DNA of 64,000 bases from Arthrobacter gallicola (GCF_014836775.1 NZ_JACSQD010000006.1:1-64000), one strand, 5' to 3'; shown: positions 10,892-20,318, counted from the stretch's first letter. The notes: a model not told the origin generated them from the letters alone. Numbers and translations are program-made.

Positions 10892-12994
10892 CTAGGCCTG
10901 GTAGACGCTGATCGAGTCCGCCGCGACCCGCTCCGTCTCGCCCCCGGCCAGCCGCGCACCGGTACGGCGGCCGTCCGGATCGGCGGTGGTCGCCAGCAGC
11001 TCGTACAGCCGGCTCCCGCCGCTGTCGACTCCGGTTGCGTGCAGGGTGTCCCGCCCCGGCAGCACTACGTCCGCTGCCTCGGCCTGGCCGTTGATGACCA
11101 CGAGGGCTGCGCGTTCGCCGTTGACCGAGCCGAGCAGCAGCTGCAGTACCCGGCAGCCGGGATCGTGCCACTCGCCCTCCGTCATGGGTTCGCCCGTGGC
11201 ACTGAACCACAGCAGGAACGCGTCGCGGGAGTCCGCGGGAAAAGCATAGGGCTGAAGGGCCAGGAACCCGCGCCGGATCCTCAGCAGCCGCCGGGTCGTT
11301 TCCAGCATGCGCTGTGCCTCGCCGTCGAGGTCCCAGGACAGCCAGCTGATCCGGTTGTCCTGGCAGTAGGAATTGTTGTTCCCGTGCTGGGTCCGGCCGA
11401 TCTCGTCGCCGGCGGTGATCATGGGCACCCCGACCGAGAACAGCAGGGTTGCCATCAGGTTCCGTGCCGTCTGCGCCCGCCTCGCGGCGAGATCGGGATC
11501 GGGGCCTTCCAAATCGTGGTTCCAGCTGCGGTTGTGGTCGGAGCCGTCCCGGTTGTCTTCACCGTTGGCCTCGTTGTGCTTGTGGTTGTACATGGTGAGG
11601 TCCGCCATGGTGAACCCGTCGTGGGCCGTCACCAGATTGATGGAAGACAGGGGCGTGCGGTCGGAGCGGGCGAAGAGTTCCGCGGAACCGGCCAGCGCAC
11701 CACCGAGCCGGGCCAGGGACCCCGCCGGCTCGCCCGCGGCCAGGGCAGCCTGGTCCACGAGCCAGAAGTCCCGGACGGTATCCCGGAAATGGTCGTTCCA
11801 GTCCGCCCAGCCCGGTGGAAAGTTCCCGGTCTGCCATCCATCAGGCCCCAGGTCCCACGGCTCAGCGATCAGTTTGATGCCCTGCATCAGGGGATCGGCG
11901 GCCAGGGCGACCAGCAGCGGATGCCGCCGCTCATAGCGGTTCTCTGCGTCGCGGGCCAGCGTCGGTGCCAGATCGAACCGGAAGCCGTCCACGTGGAACT
12001 CGCTGACCCAGTACCGCAGGGAGTCGAGCGCCATTTGGATCACCCGCGGCTCGCTGAAGTCCAGGGTATTTCCGCAGCCGGTGGTGTCGAGATAGCGGCC
12101 GTCTGCGGTGTGCCGGTAGTACACCGCGTCCCCCAGTCCACGCCAGCACAGGGCCGGCTCATCCTGGGCGCCTTCCGCTGTGTGGTTGTAGACGACGTCG
12201 AGGATCACCTCGATGCCTGCCTGGTGCAGCGCCTTGACCATGGCCTTGACTTCGTCCTGCACGGCCTGAGGTCCCGCGGCCTGCGCTCCGGCGGTGGCGT
12301 AGCCGGTATGCGGGCTGAAGAAACCGAGGGTGTTGTACCCCCAGTAGTTACTCAGTCCGAGGTCCTGCAGATGCGGTTCATCGATGTGGAAATGCACGGG
12401 AAGCAGCTCCACCGCGGTGATACCGAGGTCCAGCAGGTACTCGATGACCGCCGGATGTCCCATCCCGGCGTAGGTTCCGCGCAGCTCCTCCGGAACATCG
12501 GGATGGAGCATGGTCATTCCACGGACATGGGCTTCATAAACCACGGTGTCCCGCCAAGGCAGGTGCGGGTGCTGATCTCTGCCCCAGTCGAAGGCCTGCT
12601 CGGTGGCCACGGAGAAGTAAAGCGGCTGCCCGGCATCGCCGTAGACCGTCTGGATTCCCCGGCCGTAAGGGTCCAGCAGGAGCTGGGACAGGCCAGGCTG
12701 CGCGGGCAGCGGGACTCCGTGCTGCCAGAACCCGTAACGGACCCCGGGCGCAAATCCGTCCACCCGGCCGTGGTGGATGCCGGCAGAACGCCGCTGAAGC
12801 AGGACGTTGGTCCAGCGCTCCGGCGACGCCTGGAACCAGATATCCACCGCGTCCAGGCCGGGGGCGTACACCGAGACGTTGACGGCTTCCGGTACGTCCG
12901 GGACGCCTGCGACACTGCGGTGCACGCCCAGTGGAAAGGCCCGGGAGATCCGTTCAGACGGGGTCAGTCTGCCCGACGTGACGACGTTTGCCAT
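10892..12994 (-). CDS. glgX: Glycogen debranching enzyme GlgX
   Basis: This 700-residue GH13 isoamylase-type enzyme hydrolyses alpha-1,6 branches left after phosphorolysis. The N-terminal domain begins RAFPLGVHRSVAGVPDVPEAVNVSVYAP. The catalytic residues are Asp in VDGFRFDLAPTL, Glu in LIAEPWDLGPDG and Asp in NLVTAHDGFTMADL. The ATG at 12994 has GGGAGG upstream. It lies 25 bp downstream of rlmB on the same strand, so it is probably co-transcribed with the cysS-rlmB genes. It converges on glgP. TreX/GlgX of the trehalose pathway is similar, but no treY or treZ is nearby. Confidence 0.92.
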   Translation of the reverse strand: MANVVTSGRLTPSERISRAFPLGVHRSVAGVPDVPEAVNVSVYAPGLDAVDIWFQASPERWTNVLLQRRSAGIHHGRVDGFAPGVRYGFWQHGVPLPAQPGLSQLLLDPYGRGIQTVYGDAGQPLYFSVATEQAFDWGRDQHPHLPWRDTVVYEAHVRGMTMLHPDVPEELRGTYAGMGHPAVIEYLLDLGITAVELLPVHFHIDEPHLQDLGLSNYWGYNTLGFFSPHTGYATAGAQAAGPQAVQDEVKAMVKALHQAGIEVILDVVYNHTAEGAQDEPALCWRGLGDAVYYRHTADGRYLDTTGCGNTLDFSEPRVIQMALDSLRYWVSEFHVDGFRFDLAPTLARDAENRYERRHPLLVALAADPLMQGIKLIAEPWDLGPDGWQTGNFPPGWADWNDHFRDTVRDFWLVDQAALAAGEPAGSLARLGGALAGSAELFARSDRTPLSSINLVTAHDGFTMADLTMYNHKHNEANGEDNRDGSDHNRSWNHDLEGPDPDLAARRAQTARNLMATLLFSVGVPMITAGDEIGRTQHGNNNSYCQDNRISWLSWDLDGEAQRMLETTRRLLRIRRGFLALQPYAFPADSRDAFLLWFSATGEPMTEGEWHDPGCRVLQLLLGSVNGERAALVVINGQAEAADVVLPGRDTLHATGVDSGGSRLYELLATTADPDGRRTGARLAGGETERVAADSISVYQA

Positions 12995-13019
12995 GGTGCC
13001 TCCCGGTGCTCCCCGCGGC

Positions 13020-14006
13020 TCAGGCGGAGCGCTGCCGCGACACTTCGTAGAGTGTGATGCCCACTGCCATGGAAGCGTTCAGGGATTCCATGGCGGAGTC
13101 GATGGGGATGGACACAATCTGGTCGCAGTTTTCCCGGACCAGCCGGGACAGCCCCTTGCCTTCGGAGCCAACCACGATGCAGACCGGTTCCTTCGCCAGG
13201 GCCAGGTTCGGCAGCGACACATCCCCGTCGCCGTCGAGGCCCAGGACGAAGATCCCCATCTTCTTGAAGGTCTTCAGCGTGTTGTTAAGGTTGCTGGCCC
13301 GTGCCACCGGTACCCGGACAGCTGCGCCGGCACTGGTTTTCCAGGCGGCGGCGGTGACGCCCACCGAGCGGCGCTCCGGAACGATCACGCCGTGGGCGCT
13401 GAAGGCGGAGGCGGAGCGGATGATCGCGCCGAGGTTCCGCGGGTCGGTGATGCCATCCAGCGCCACGAACAGCGGCGCGTTGCGGATATGGCCCTTCTTC
13501 CAGGCGGCGAGGGTCTCCTCGGCAAGGTCCGTCGGGTCGGCGTATTCGTACGGCGGGATCTGCAGGACCAGGCCCTGGTGGACGGCCTCGTTGGTCATCC
13601 GGTCCAGCTCGGGCTTGTGTGTTTCCATCACCGGCAGCCCGCGCTCGGTAGCCATTTTGAGGGATTCCCGGACCCGGTCGTCCATATCGATCCGCACGGC
13701 GACGTGCAGGGCCTTGGCCGGAATACCGGCGCGCAGTGCCTCAACGACGGAGTTGCGTCCGGTGACAACTTCTTCGGCTACCTTGCCCCGGGCCGGAGCG
13801 TTCCGGCCGCCGCCGCGCTGCCCGCCGTGCTTGGCGGCGGAGCGCTCGGAGAGCTGTTTGTTCTTGTAGGCCTTGTGATAGGGGCGGTCCTCGGCCTTGG
13901 GGGTGGGGCCCTTGCCTTCAAGGGCCTTGCGGCCGAGGCCTCCGGTGCCCTGGCTGGGGCCCTTTTTGGCTTTGCGCATTGCGCCGGGTCGTCCGTTATT
14001 GGCCAT
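13020..14006 (-). CDS. rlmB: 23S rRNA (guanosine-2'-O-)-methyltransferase RlmB
   Basis: This 328-residue SPOUT (SpoU) methyltransferase methylates the 2'-O of a conserved guanosine in 23S rRNA. The first ~80 residues are a basic, low-complexity extension common in actinobacterial homologues. The substrate-binding domain starts near EEVVTGRNSVVEALRAG. SPOUT motifs are visible: NLGAIIRSASAF (motif 1), VVGSEGKGLSRLV (motif 2) and SIPIDSAMESLNASMAVGITLYE (motif 3). A TAAGGT box lies 7 nt before the ATG. It could be a leaderless promoter, or its AAGG could act as a weak ribosome-binding site. Confidence 0.95.
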   Translation of the reverse strand: MANNGRPGAMRKAKKGPSQGTGGLGRKALEGKGPTPKAEDRPYHKAYKNKQLSERSAAKHGGQRGGGRNAPARGKVAEEVVTGRNSVVEALRAGIPAKALHVAVRIDMDDRVRESLKMATERGLPVMETHKPELDRMTNEAVHQGLVLQIPPYEYADPTDLAEETLAAWKKGHIRNAPLFVALDGITDPRNLGAIIRSASAFSAHGVIVPERRSVGVTAAAWKTSAGAAVRVPVARASNLNNTLKTFKKMGIFVLGLDGDGDVSLPNLALAKEPVCIVVGSEGKGLSRLVRENCDQIVSIPIDSAMESLNASMAVGITLYEVSRQRSA

Positions 14007-14104
14007 GGGTTACACCTTAAGTAGAGGAAAGCACTACTTCTAGTTTACGCAGCCTGTCCCCCGGCCGCGTTCCATGCCCGATGCCGGTGGCCCGGAACCG
14101 GTTT

Positions 14105-15547
14105 CTAGCCGGCGTCCAGGGACCAGAGTGCGCCGTCGGGCGTGTCCTCAACCACTACTCCGGCCGCGGCCAGCGCATCCCGGATGGCATCGGCACGGGC
14201 CCAGTCCTTGGCGCTGCGGGCCTCGCTGCGTTCCCGCAGCCGGTCCTGGATCAGGCTGTCCAGCGCGTGGTGCTCGGGCCCGGCCGCCGTGGAACCGGTC
14301 TGGACGGCATCCAGGCCAAGGACCCCGGTCATCGCGCGAACCTGGGCCAGTGCGGTGCGGACAGTTTCAAGGTCCGACGCCGCCAGCGCCGTATTGCCGG
14401 AGCGCACGGTTTCGTGCAGCACGGCCAGGGCCTGCGGAACATTCAGGTCATCGTCCATCGCTGCGCCGAAAGCCTCGGGCAGGTCTGCCGGAGAGCCGGG
14501 CGCGGTGTCGCCGAGCTTGGCTTCGGCCTTGGCGATGAAGCCGTCAATGCGCTCCACGGCGGCTGCTGCTTCCTGCAGCGACGTCGGCCTGTAGTCCAGG
14601 ACGGACCGGTAGTGGGCCTGGCCCAGGTAGTAGCGCACCACGCGCGGAGAGGCTTCAGCGAGCATCTGTTCCGGGCTGATGGTGTTGCCGATCGACTTGG
14701 ACATCTTCTCGCCTTCGAAGGTGACCATGCCGTTGTGCATCCAGAAGTTGGCGAATCCGTCTCCGGCTGCCTGGGACTGCGCCATTTCGTTTTCGTGGTG
14801 CGGGAAGCGCAGATCCAGGCCGCCGCCGTGGATGTCGAACCGCGGGCCGAGGTATTTGGTGACCATCGCCGAGCATTCCAGGTGCCAGCCGGGCCGGCCG
14901 CGACCCCAGGGGCTGTCCCAGGCGGCGGTGTCCGGGTCGGTGTCCTTGTGGCCCTTCCACAGCGCAAAGTCCCGCGGATCGCGCTTGCCGCGCGGATCGG
15001 CGTCGGGCGCTGCCTGCATGTCGTCGATGTTCTGCCGGGTCAGTGATCCGTAGGCGGGCCACGAGCGGACGTCGAAGTACACGTCGCCGGAATCGTCCAG
15101 CGCGGGGTAGGCATGGCCTGCGTCGATCAGCCGCTGGATCAGCGCATGCATTTCCGGGATGTGGCCGGTGGCACGGGGTTCGTACGTGGGCCGCTGCACA
15201 CCCAGCGTGTCGTAGGCGCGGGAGAACTCCTGCTCGTACCGGTAGGCCAGGGCCCACCAGGGCTCGTCGGGGATGACCCCTTCGGCGGGTTCGGCGCCGA
15301 CGGATGCGGCGGCTTTGGCCAGGATTTTGTCGTCGATGTCGGTGACGTTGCGGACGGTCGTGACCCGGAAGCCGCGGGCCTGGAGCCAGCGGGTGAGCTG
15401 GTCGAAGGCAATCGCGGAACGGATATGGCCCACGTGCGGCAGTCCCTGCACGGTGGCACCGCAGTAGTACAGGCTGACTTGCCCCGGTACCAGCGGTTCG
15501 AAGTCCCGGACCTGCGCGGTTGCTGTGTCATAGAATCTCAGGCTCAC
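14105..15547 (-). CDS. cysS: Cysteinyl-tRNA synthetase
   Basis: This 480-residue class I synthetase is typical in length. The HIGH-type motif is PHVGH (residues 37-41), with the zinc-ligand Cys29 in YYCGATVQG. The further conserved WHLECSAM is present, and the KMSKS loop is [10 protein letters not shown] near residue 280. In some actinobacteria a CysS paralogue is MshC, the mycothiol ligase. Position between ispF and rlmB and the classical anticodon-binding C-terminus favour CysS. The start is GTG at 15547 with TAGCCT 6 nt upstream and no Shine-Dalgarno. Confidence 0.96.
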   Translation of the reverse strand: MSLRFYDTATAQVRDFEPLVPGQVSLYYCGATVQGLPHVGHIRSAIAFDQLTRWLQARGFRVTTVRNVTDIDDKILAKAAASVGAEPAEGVIPDEPWWALAYRYEQEFSRAYDTLGVQRPTYEPRATGHIPEMHALIQRLIDAGHAYPALDDSGDVYFDVRSWPAYGSLTRQNIDDMQAAPDADPRGKRDPRDFALWKGHKDTDPDTAAWDSPWGRGRPGWHLECSAMVTKYLGPRFDIHGGGLDLRFPHHENEMAQSQAAGDGFANFWMHNGMVTFEGEKMSKSIGNTISPEQMLAEASPRVVRYYLGQAHYRSVLDYRPTSLQEAAAAVERIDGFIAKAEAKLGDTAPGSPADLPEAFGAAMDDDLNVPQALAVLHETVRSGNTALAASDLETVRTALAQVRAMTGVLGLDAVQTGSTAAGPEHHALDSLIQDRLRERSEARSAKDWARADAIRDALAAAGVVVEDTPDGALWSLDAG

Positions 15548-15553
15548 TGCTCT

Positions 15554-15559
15554 AGGCTA
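15554..15559 (-). promoter_or_regulatory. cysS -10 box (leaderless arrangement)
   Basis: TAGCCT on the minus strand is followed after exactly 6 nt by the cysS GTG. This would give cysS-rlmB-glgX a promoter of their own in addition to read-through from ispD-ispF. Confidence 0.5.
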
Positions 15560-15590
15560 CCGCCTGCCGCTCCCCCGGCCGGCAGGTTCG

Positions 15591-16088
15591 TTACGGCTGG
15601 TCCACGGCGACGACGGCGGTGGCCACCGCAGCGAGGCCTTCGCCGCGTCCAGTGAAGCCAAGCCCGTCGGTGGTGGTGGCCGAAACGCTCACCGGCGCGC
15701 CCGCGGCCTCACTGAGCACCGCTTCCGCTTCACCGCGGCGGGGACTGAATTTGGGGCGGTTGCCAATCAGCTGCACCGAAACATTGCCGATCCGAAACCC
15801 TGCCGCACGCACCAGCCGGGCAGCTTCGGCGAGGAGAACGGTACCGGCGGCACCGGCATACTCGGGCCGGTCGGTGCCGAAATGGGAGCCGAGATCCCCG
15901 ATACCCGCCGCGGAGAAGAGCGCGTCAGCGGCTGCATGCGCCACCACGTCGCCGTCCGAATGCCCGGCCAGGCCCCGCTCATTCTCCCAGTGCAGGCCGG
16001 CAACCCACAGGGGCCGGGGTGCATCCTCGGGGGCGAAGGCATGGACATCTGTCCCGATGCCCGTGCGCGGAAGGGAAACGGATCCCAT
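15591..16088 (-). CDS. ispF: 2-C-methyl-D-erythritol 2,4-cyclodiphosphate synthase
   Basis: This 165-residue protein is full length for IspF. It forms the cyclodiphosphate in the MEP isoprenoid pathway. The N-terminal [10 protein letters not shown] holds the zinc-binding Asp and His, and [20 protein letters not shown] supplies the third metal ligand. [15 protein letters not shown] is the C-terminal signature. It starts 3 bp after the ispD stop with GGAGG upstream, so it is coupled to ispD, which makes its precursor two steps earlier. Confidence 0.96.
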   Translation of the reverse strand: MGSVSLPRTGIGTDVHAFAPEDAPRPLWVAGLHWENERGLAGHSDGDVVAHAAADALFSAAGIGDLGSHFGTDRPEYAGAAGTVLLAEAARLVRAAGFRIGNVSVQLIGNRPKFSPRRGEAEAVLSEAAGAPVSVSATTTDGLGFTGRGEGLAAVATAVVAVDQP

Positions 16089-16091
16089 GGC

Positions 16092-16856
16092 TTAGTCCTC
16101 CTGCATGCTGGTGCCGTTGGACAGGACAGCTTCAGCGAGCAGCAGGTCCAGCGGCGTGGTGATTTTCAGTGACATGTCGGATCCCTCCACCACATGCACG
16201 GTGGCTCCCAGACTTTCGGCAAGCATTGCGTCGTCGGTGATCGCTGCCGCCCGTTTTTCGTCAAACTCGGCGGCCTCGGCATGCGCCCGGCGCAGCAGCC
16301 CGGCCTCAAAGCCCTGGGGTGTCTGCACCGCCCGAAGCGAGGAGCGGTCCGGAGTTCCGGTCACGCGGAAGGGCGCCAGTGCTGCCTCGCTGCCGCCGGT
16401 GGGCTCCACCGACTTGACCGTGTCCACTACCGGAACCGCCGGGATCACGGCCTCCGCACCCGCTGCCAGAGCGGAGACGACCCGGTGAAACACCTGCGCC
16501 GGCGCCAGGGCCCGCGCTGCGTCGTGCACCAGGACGGCATGCAGATCCCCCGGAAGTGAGTTCAGGGCCGCCCGGACGGAGTCGGACCGGGTGGCACCGC
16601 CGTCAACAACAGTAATGGGGCAGCCCAGGCGCATGGCGGTGCACAGCGCTCTCAGGGCCACGTCAGCAGCAGGCACCGCCACGCTGATGTGGGACGCGAC
16701 GCCGGAGGCGTCCACTCCCCGGAGGGCATGCGCCAGGAGCATCTCGCCGGCGAGGGGAACCTGCGCCTTGGGCATACCGTAGCCGAGGCGCTGACCGGAA
16801 CCGCCGGCGACCAGGATGACGCCCACGCGGTGGGGGCCGGGAATGGATTCAGACAC
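16092..16856 (-). CDS. ispD: 2-C-methyl-D-erythritol 4-phosphate cytidylyltransferase
   Basis: This 254-residue enzyme activates MEP with CTP. The nucleotide-binding motif VAGGSGQRLGYGMPKAQVPL is near the N-terminus, VLVHDAARALAP is the central motif, and TPQGFEAGLL and the C-terminal SDMSLKITTPLDL are also diagnostic. The start is GTG at 16856 with no Shine-Dalgarno but TAGGCT 6 nt upstream. The order carD-ispD-ispF is conserved in actinobacteria. Confidence 0.96.
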   Translation of the reverse strand: MSESIPGPHRVGVILVAGGSGQRLGYGMPKAQVPLAGEMLLAHALRGVDASGVASHISVAVPAADVALRALCTAMRLGCPITVVDGGATRSDSVRAALNSLPGDLHAVLVHDAARALAPAQVFHRVVSALAAGAEAVIPAVPVVDTVKSVEPTGGSEAALAPFRVTGTPDRSSLRAVQTPQGFEAGLLRRAHAEAAEFDEKRAAAITDDAMLAESLGATVHVVEGSDMSLKITTPLDLLLAEAVLSNGTSMQED

Positions 16857-16862
16857 AGCCCA

Positions 16863-16891
16863 AGCCTAGTGGCCTGCAGGGCCACTAGGCT
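16863..16891 (-). promoter_or_regulatory. Perfect 12-5-12 inverted repeat containing the ispD -10 box
   Basis: AGCCTAGTGGCC (16863-16874), a TGCAG spacer and GGCCACTAGGCT (16880-16891) form a perfect inverted repeat. The ispD-proximal arm contains the minus-strand -10 box TAGGCT (16868-16863), 6 nt before the ispD GTG. The other arm gives a TAGGCT on the plus strand. It may be an operator, or a hairpin that separates carD from ispD. No T-tract follows, so a standard terminator is unlikely. Confidence 0.55.
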
Positions 16892-16953
16892 CCGCGGGGC
16901 CCGTTAAAGCACGATTGCCGCCCCGATGGGAGCGGCAACCGTCTACCGGGTGC

Positions 16954-17436
16954 TTAGCTGGCCAGGACCTCGTCCAGTACAGCCGCAGCCTGGTCTTCGT
17001 CAGTCTTTTCGGCCAGGGCAAGCTCCGAAATGAGAATCTGGCGGGCCTTCGCAAGCATGCGCTTCTCGCCTGCGGAAAGGCCGCGGTCGTGGTCACGGCG
17101 CCACAGGTCGCGGACGACCTCTGCAACCTTGACGACGTCGCCCGAGGCGAGCTTCTCCAGATTTGCCTTGTAACGGCGGGACCAGTTAGTGGGCTCTTCA
17201 GTCAGTTCGGCGCGGAGGACATCGAAGACATGCTCGAGGCCTTCCTTGCCCACGACGTCGCGCACCCCAACGAGGTCAACGTTTTCAGCCGGTACTTCAA
17301 TGGTCAGATCACCCTGTGCCACCTTGAGCTTGAGATACATCTTCTCTTCGCCCTTGATGGTCCGCATCTTGATCTCTTCGATCTTCGCGGCACCGTGGTG
17401 AGGGTAAACAACTGTTTCGCCAACCTCAAAAACCAT
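16954..17436 (-). CDS. carD: CarD-family RNA polymerase-binding transcription regulator
   Basis: This 160-residue protein has the CarD N-terminal RNA-polymerase-interaction domain ([21 protein letters not shown], with [14 protein letters not shown]) and a helical C-terminal DNA-binding domain containing [12 protein letters not shown] and [22 protein letters not shown]. CarD stabilises open promoter complexes, notably at rRNA promoters in mycobacteria. The start ATG at 17436 has an AAAGGGGA ribosome-binding site, unlike its leaderless neighbours. Length and sequence match the mycobacterial CarD class. Confidence 0.96.
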   Translation of the reverse strand: MVFEVGETVVYPHHGAAKIEEIKMRTIKGEEKMYLKLKVAQGDLTIEVPAENVDLVGVRDVVGKEGLEHVFDVLRAELTEEPTNWSRRYKANLEKLASGDVVKVAEVVRDLWRRDHDRGLSAGEKRMLAKARQILISELALAEKTDEDQAAAVLDEVLAS

Positions 17437-17677
17437 GTGGACTTTCCCCTTTCCCGAACCCTAGTTTAGCATGCAAGCGACACGCCGAGAAGAGTTTGCG
17501 CAGGTCAGCGGCACGGGCCCCAAAACTGAGTAGTATTCGGCCTCGCACCGGTGCCGGCCTGAGTAGTTTCCGCAGGCCCCCGAAGTCTCTAAATCCATGT
17601 TTTTCAGGGAATGCCGATAGGCTATGAAACAAACGTTCCCCCGGTCCCCCGACCGCCACACTTCAGGAGTTTGTGCT

Positions 17678-18253
17678 GTGAGATTCACACCCAAGAACCG
17701 GACGCGGACCGCTGCCGCCGCCGGTGTTATCGCGCTGTCGCTGCTGGGCGCCACCGGCTGCAGTGCCGTGAACGATCAGGCAACCACCATGGAGTACTCC
17801 CCGTCCGACGGCATCGTCCAGGACATCGGCGAGCTGCAGCTGCGCAACATCGTTGTGGTCAGCGACGGCGACGGCGAGCCCGGCCGCCTGCTGGGCACCG
17901 CGGCCAACGCTTCCACCGAGCCCATCACCTTTGAACTGTCGATCGGCGGAACGGACCTCTCCTGGAACATCCCGGCCGGCGGCAAGGTGGTCTATGACGA
18001 TGAACCCCAGGCTCTCGTCGAGTCCGTCAACGTTGTTCCCGGCACCGGTATCCGCGCCGAAGCCACTGCCGCTTCGGAGTCCGCCACCCTGAACATTCCG
18101 GTTGTGGACGGCCAGGTCCCCTACTACAAGGACTACCTGCCGACGCCGGAGGCTACCCCCTCCAGCGAAGCCACTGAGGAAGCAACCGCGCCCGCCGCCG
18201 GAGAGCCCACCGGGGCTTCCACCGCCGAGCCCACCGGCACGGCCGCTCCGTAA
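17678..18253 (+). CDS. Secreted lipoprotein of unknown function
   Basis: The start is set at GTG 17678 because CAGGAG lies 8 nt upstream. This gives a 191-residue protein beginning MRFTPKNRTRT. An N-terminal signal helix ends in a lipobox LLGATGC, so the mature protein would be anchored at the cysteine. The middle part (about residues 35-140) resembles a small beta-rich domain. The C-terminal ~45 residues are rich in Pro, Thr, Ala and Glu and probably disordered or wall-spanning. Actinobacterial proteins of this kind occur next to carD and senX3-regX3, but I do not know a tested function. It is transcribed convergently to regX3. Confidence 0.8.
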   Translation: MRFTPKNRTRTAAAAGVIALSLLGATGCSAVNDQATTMEYSPSDGIVQDIGELQLRNIVVVSDGDGEPGRLLGTAANASTEPITFELSIGGTDLSWNIPAGGKVVYDDEPQALVESVNVVPGTGIRAEATAASESATLNIPVVDGQVPYYKDYLPTPEATPSSEATEEATAPAAGEPTGASTAEPTGTAAP

Positions 18254-18290
18254 CGGAGCCACCACGTCACAGCGCCACCACGTCACAACT

Positions 18291-18336
18291 CTGCGAGGCC
18301 CTGTCCGATCTTCCGGACAGGGCCTCGCAGTTGTTT
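18291..18336. terminator. Intrinsic terminator between the lipoprotein gene and regX3
   Basis: The arms CTGCGAGGCCCTGTCC and GGACAGGGCCTCGCAG form a perfect 16-bp stem with an 8-nt loop, followed by TTGTTT on the plus strand. It lies between convergent genes and probably serves both. Confidence 0.85.
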
Positions 18337-18378
18337 AAGGCACCTTTCGTCTCAGCACACGTCCGCCGCTGCCGCCCC

Positions 18379-19059
18379 TTATGCCTCGAACTTGTAGCCG
18401 AGCCCGCGGACGGTCACCAGGTGCCGGGGCGCCGAAGGATCAGGTTCGAGCTTCGCGCGCAGGCGTTTGACGTGCACATCGAGAGTCTTTGTGTCTCCTA
18501 CATAATCGGCGCCCCAGACCCGCTCGATCAGCTGACCGCGGGTCATTACCCGGCCGGAGTTCCGCAGCAGCATTTCCAGCAGCTCGAACTCCTTCAGCGG
18601 CATGGACACAGCCTGGCCGTCGACGCTGACCACGTGCCGCTCGACATCCATGCGGACCGGTCCGGCCTGCACAGCCGCGGCGTTGAAGTCACCGGCGTCG
18701 CTGCGGCGCCGCAGCACGGCCCGGACCCGGGCCAGGAGCTCGCGGGAGGAGTACGGCTTCGTGACGTAGTCGTCCGCCCCCAATTCCAGGCCCACCACCT
18801 TGTCGATCTCGGCGTCGCGGGCGGTCAGCATAATAATCGGCACGTCCGAGCGCTGACGCAGCTGCCTGCACACTTCTGTCCCGGGCAGGCCCGGCAGCAT
18901 CAGGTCCAGCAGCACCAGGTCGGCTCCGGAGCGGTCAAACTCCACAACGGCGTCCGCACCGTTGTCCACGACGGCGACGTCGAACCCCTCCCGTTCGAGC
19001 AGGTAGGACAGCGGGTCGCTGAAGGACTCTTCGTCCTCCACAATCAGGATCCTGCTCAA
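18379..19059 (-). CDS. regX3: Response regulator RegX3 (phosphate-responsive, OmpR family)
   Basis: This 226-residue regulator has a receiver domain (acidic ED at residues 9-10, phospho-acceptor Asp52 in LLDLMLPG, Lys in VTKPYSS near 101) and a C-terminal winged helix (RVMTRGQLIERVWGADYVGDTKTLDVHVKRLRAKLE). The start is TTG at 19059 (LSRILIVEDEES). AAGGAG lies upstream at good spacing, and this gives the usual RegX3 length. Longer in-frame starts up to 19227 would overlap senX3. It follows senX3 by 4 bp and is probably co-transcribed with it. Confidence 0.92.
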   Translation of the reverse strand: MSRILIVEDEESFSDPLSYLLEREGFDVAVVDNGADAVVEFDRSGADLVLLDLMLPGLPGTEVCRQLRQRSDVPIIMLTARDAEIDKVVGLELGADDYVTKPYSSRELLARVRAVLRRRSDAGDFNAAAVQAGPVRMDVERHVVSVDGQAVSMPLKEFELLEMLLRNSGRVMTRGQLIERVWGADYVGDTKTLDVHVKRLRAKLEPDPSAPRHLVTVRGLGYKFEA

Positions 19060-19063
19060 GCGT

Positions 19064-20257
19064 TTACTCCTTGTTGGCCGGCGCAGGCGCGCCAGGGGTT
19101 CGCGGCGGCAGTTCCGCCTGTTCATCCAGTTCGGCGGTGTCCATCTCCGGCAGCCGCACGGTAAAGGTTGATCCCTGGCCGGGCTGGGACCACAGGCTGA
19201 CTTCTCCGCCGTGGTTGGAGACAACATGCTTCACGATGCTCAGACCCAGGCCGTTGCCCCCGGTGTTGCGGGAGCGTGCGGAGTCGAGGCGGTAGAAGCG
19301 CTCAAAGACCCGTTCCTGGTCCTCGGCCGGAATTCCGGGGCCACGGTCGGTGACCGTTATCTGGGCCAGGCCGTCCCGGGACCGGATCCCGACGCCCACT
19401 TGGCTGCCCTCCGGCGAATAACGGATCGCGTTGTCGATCAGGTTGCGGAAGGCTGTGGTGAGCATGGGTCCGTCAGCGAAGACGGGGTTCTCGGCCGTGC
19501 CGCCGACCACCAGCGTGATGTTCCGGTTCTCCGCCGGAAGCCGGTTGGCCTCCACGGCATGGGAGACCAGCTCATTGATGTCCACGGGCTCGGCATGGTC
19601 AACCATGTCCGCGCCCTGCAGCCGGGAAAGTTCGATAATGTCCTGCACTAGTGCGGCAAGCCGGACGGCTTCCTTGTTCATCCGCTTGGCAAAGCGCCTC
19701 ACCGCTTCCTCATCCGCTGCAGCGCCGTCGATTGCCTCTGCCAGCAGGGAGATGGCACCGACCGGCGTCTTCAGTTCATGCGAGACGTTGGCAACAAAGT
19801 CGTTCCGCATCTCTTCGGTACGGGTGGCCTCGGTGCGGTCGTCAGCGAGGATCAGAATGTACTCCTCGGCGATCGGCGCCACCCGCAGCTGGAGGATCAG
19901 GCTGGTTTGGTTCAGCGCACCCCGGTGCAGTTCAACAAACTGGTCCTCGATCACCCCATCCCGGCGGACGCGGGCGGTCAGCGCCAGTACCTCGTCCTGC
20001 ATCAGGGTGTGCCCGCGGACCAGGCCGAAGGCGTAGGCGCCGGGGCTGGCGCGGACCACGCCGTCGATACCGTCCACAACGATGTACGCCCGGCCCAGGA
20101 CACCAAGGATCTCGGCCGCGCCCTCGGACAGCGCCGGCTCATCCACTTCCGCCAATTCGCGGCGGTGCCGCTGGCTGGACATATAGGCGACAACGCCGAA
20201 GACGCCAACGGCCAAGCCGAGGATGCCTGACAGCAGGCCCAGCAGTACAGGATTCAC
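19064..20257 (-). CDS. senX3: Sensor histidine kinase SenX3
   Basis: This 397-residue membrane kinase starts at GTG 20257 (MNPVLLGLLSGILGLAVGVFG), so an N-terminal membrane helix comes first, then a PAS-like region. The HisKA domain has the phospho-accepting His160 in NDFVANVSHELKTPVGAI. The HATPase has the N box LIDNAIRYSP, the G1 box DRGPGIP and the G2 box GGNGLGLSIVKHV. It partners RegX3 and is divergent from phoU, the conserved arrangement of the actinobacterial phosphate system. A TAAGCT box lies 7 nt upstream of the GTG. Confidence 0.93.
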   Translation of the reverse strand: MNPVLLGLLSGILGLAVGVFGVVAYMSSQRHRRELAEVDEPALSEGAAEILGVLGRAYIVVDGIDGVVRASPGAYAFGLVRGHTLMQDEVLALTARVRRDGVIEDQFVELHRGALNQTSLILQLRVAPIAEEYILILADDRTEATRTEEMRNDFVANVSHELKTPVGAISLLAEAIDGAAADEEAVRRFAKRMNKEAVRLAALVQDIIELSRLQGADMVDHAEPVDINELVSHAVEANRLPAENRNITLVVGGTAENPVFADGPMLTTAFRNLIDNAIRYSPEGSQVGVGIRSRDGLAQITVTDRGPGIPAEDQERVFERFYRLDSARSRNTGGNGLGLSIVKHVVSNHGGEVSLWSQPGQGSTFTVRLPEMDTAELDEQAELPPRTPGAPAPANKE

Positions 20258-20264
20258 AGTTCCT

Positions 20265-20270
20265 AGCTTA
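20265..20270 (-). promoter_or_regulatory. senX3 -10 box (leaderless arrangement)
   Basis: TAAGCT on the minus strand lies 7 nt before the GTG. The intervening bases include AGGA, so a short weak ribosome-binding site is also possible. Confidence 0.4.
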
Positions 20271-20318
20271 GGCGGACGCAGCGGCACCGAACTGCCCTCC
20301 GGTGGCATTCACCCAAGC

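Noticed and set aside
11039..13057. A 672-codon open frame on the plus strand opposite glgX
   Set aside because: It is exactly antisense to a well-recognised GH13 enzyme. High-GC codon bias keeps such frames open, and no domain is recognisable.
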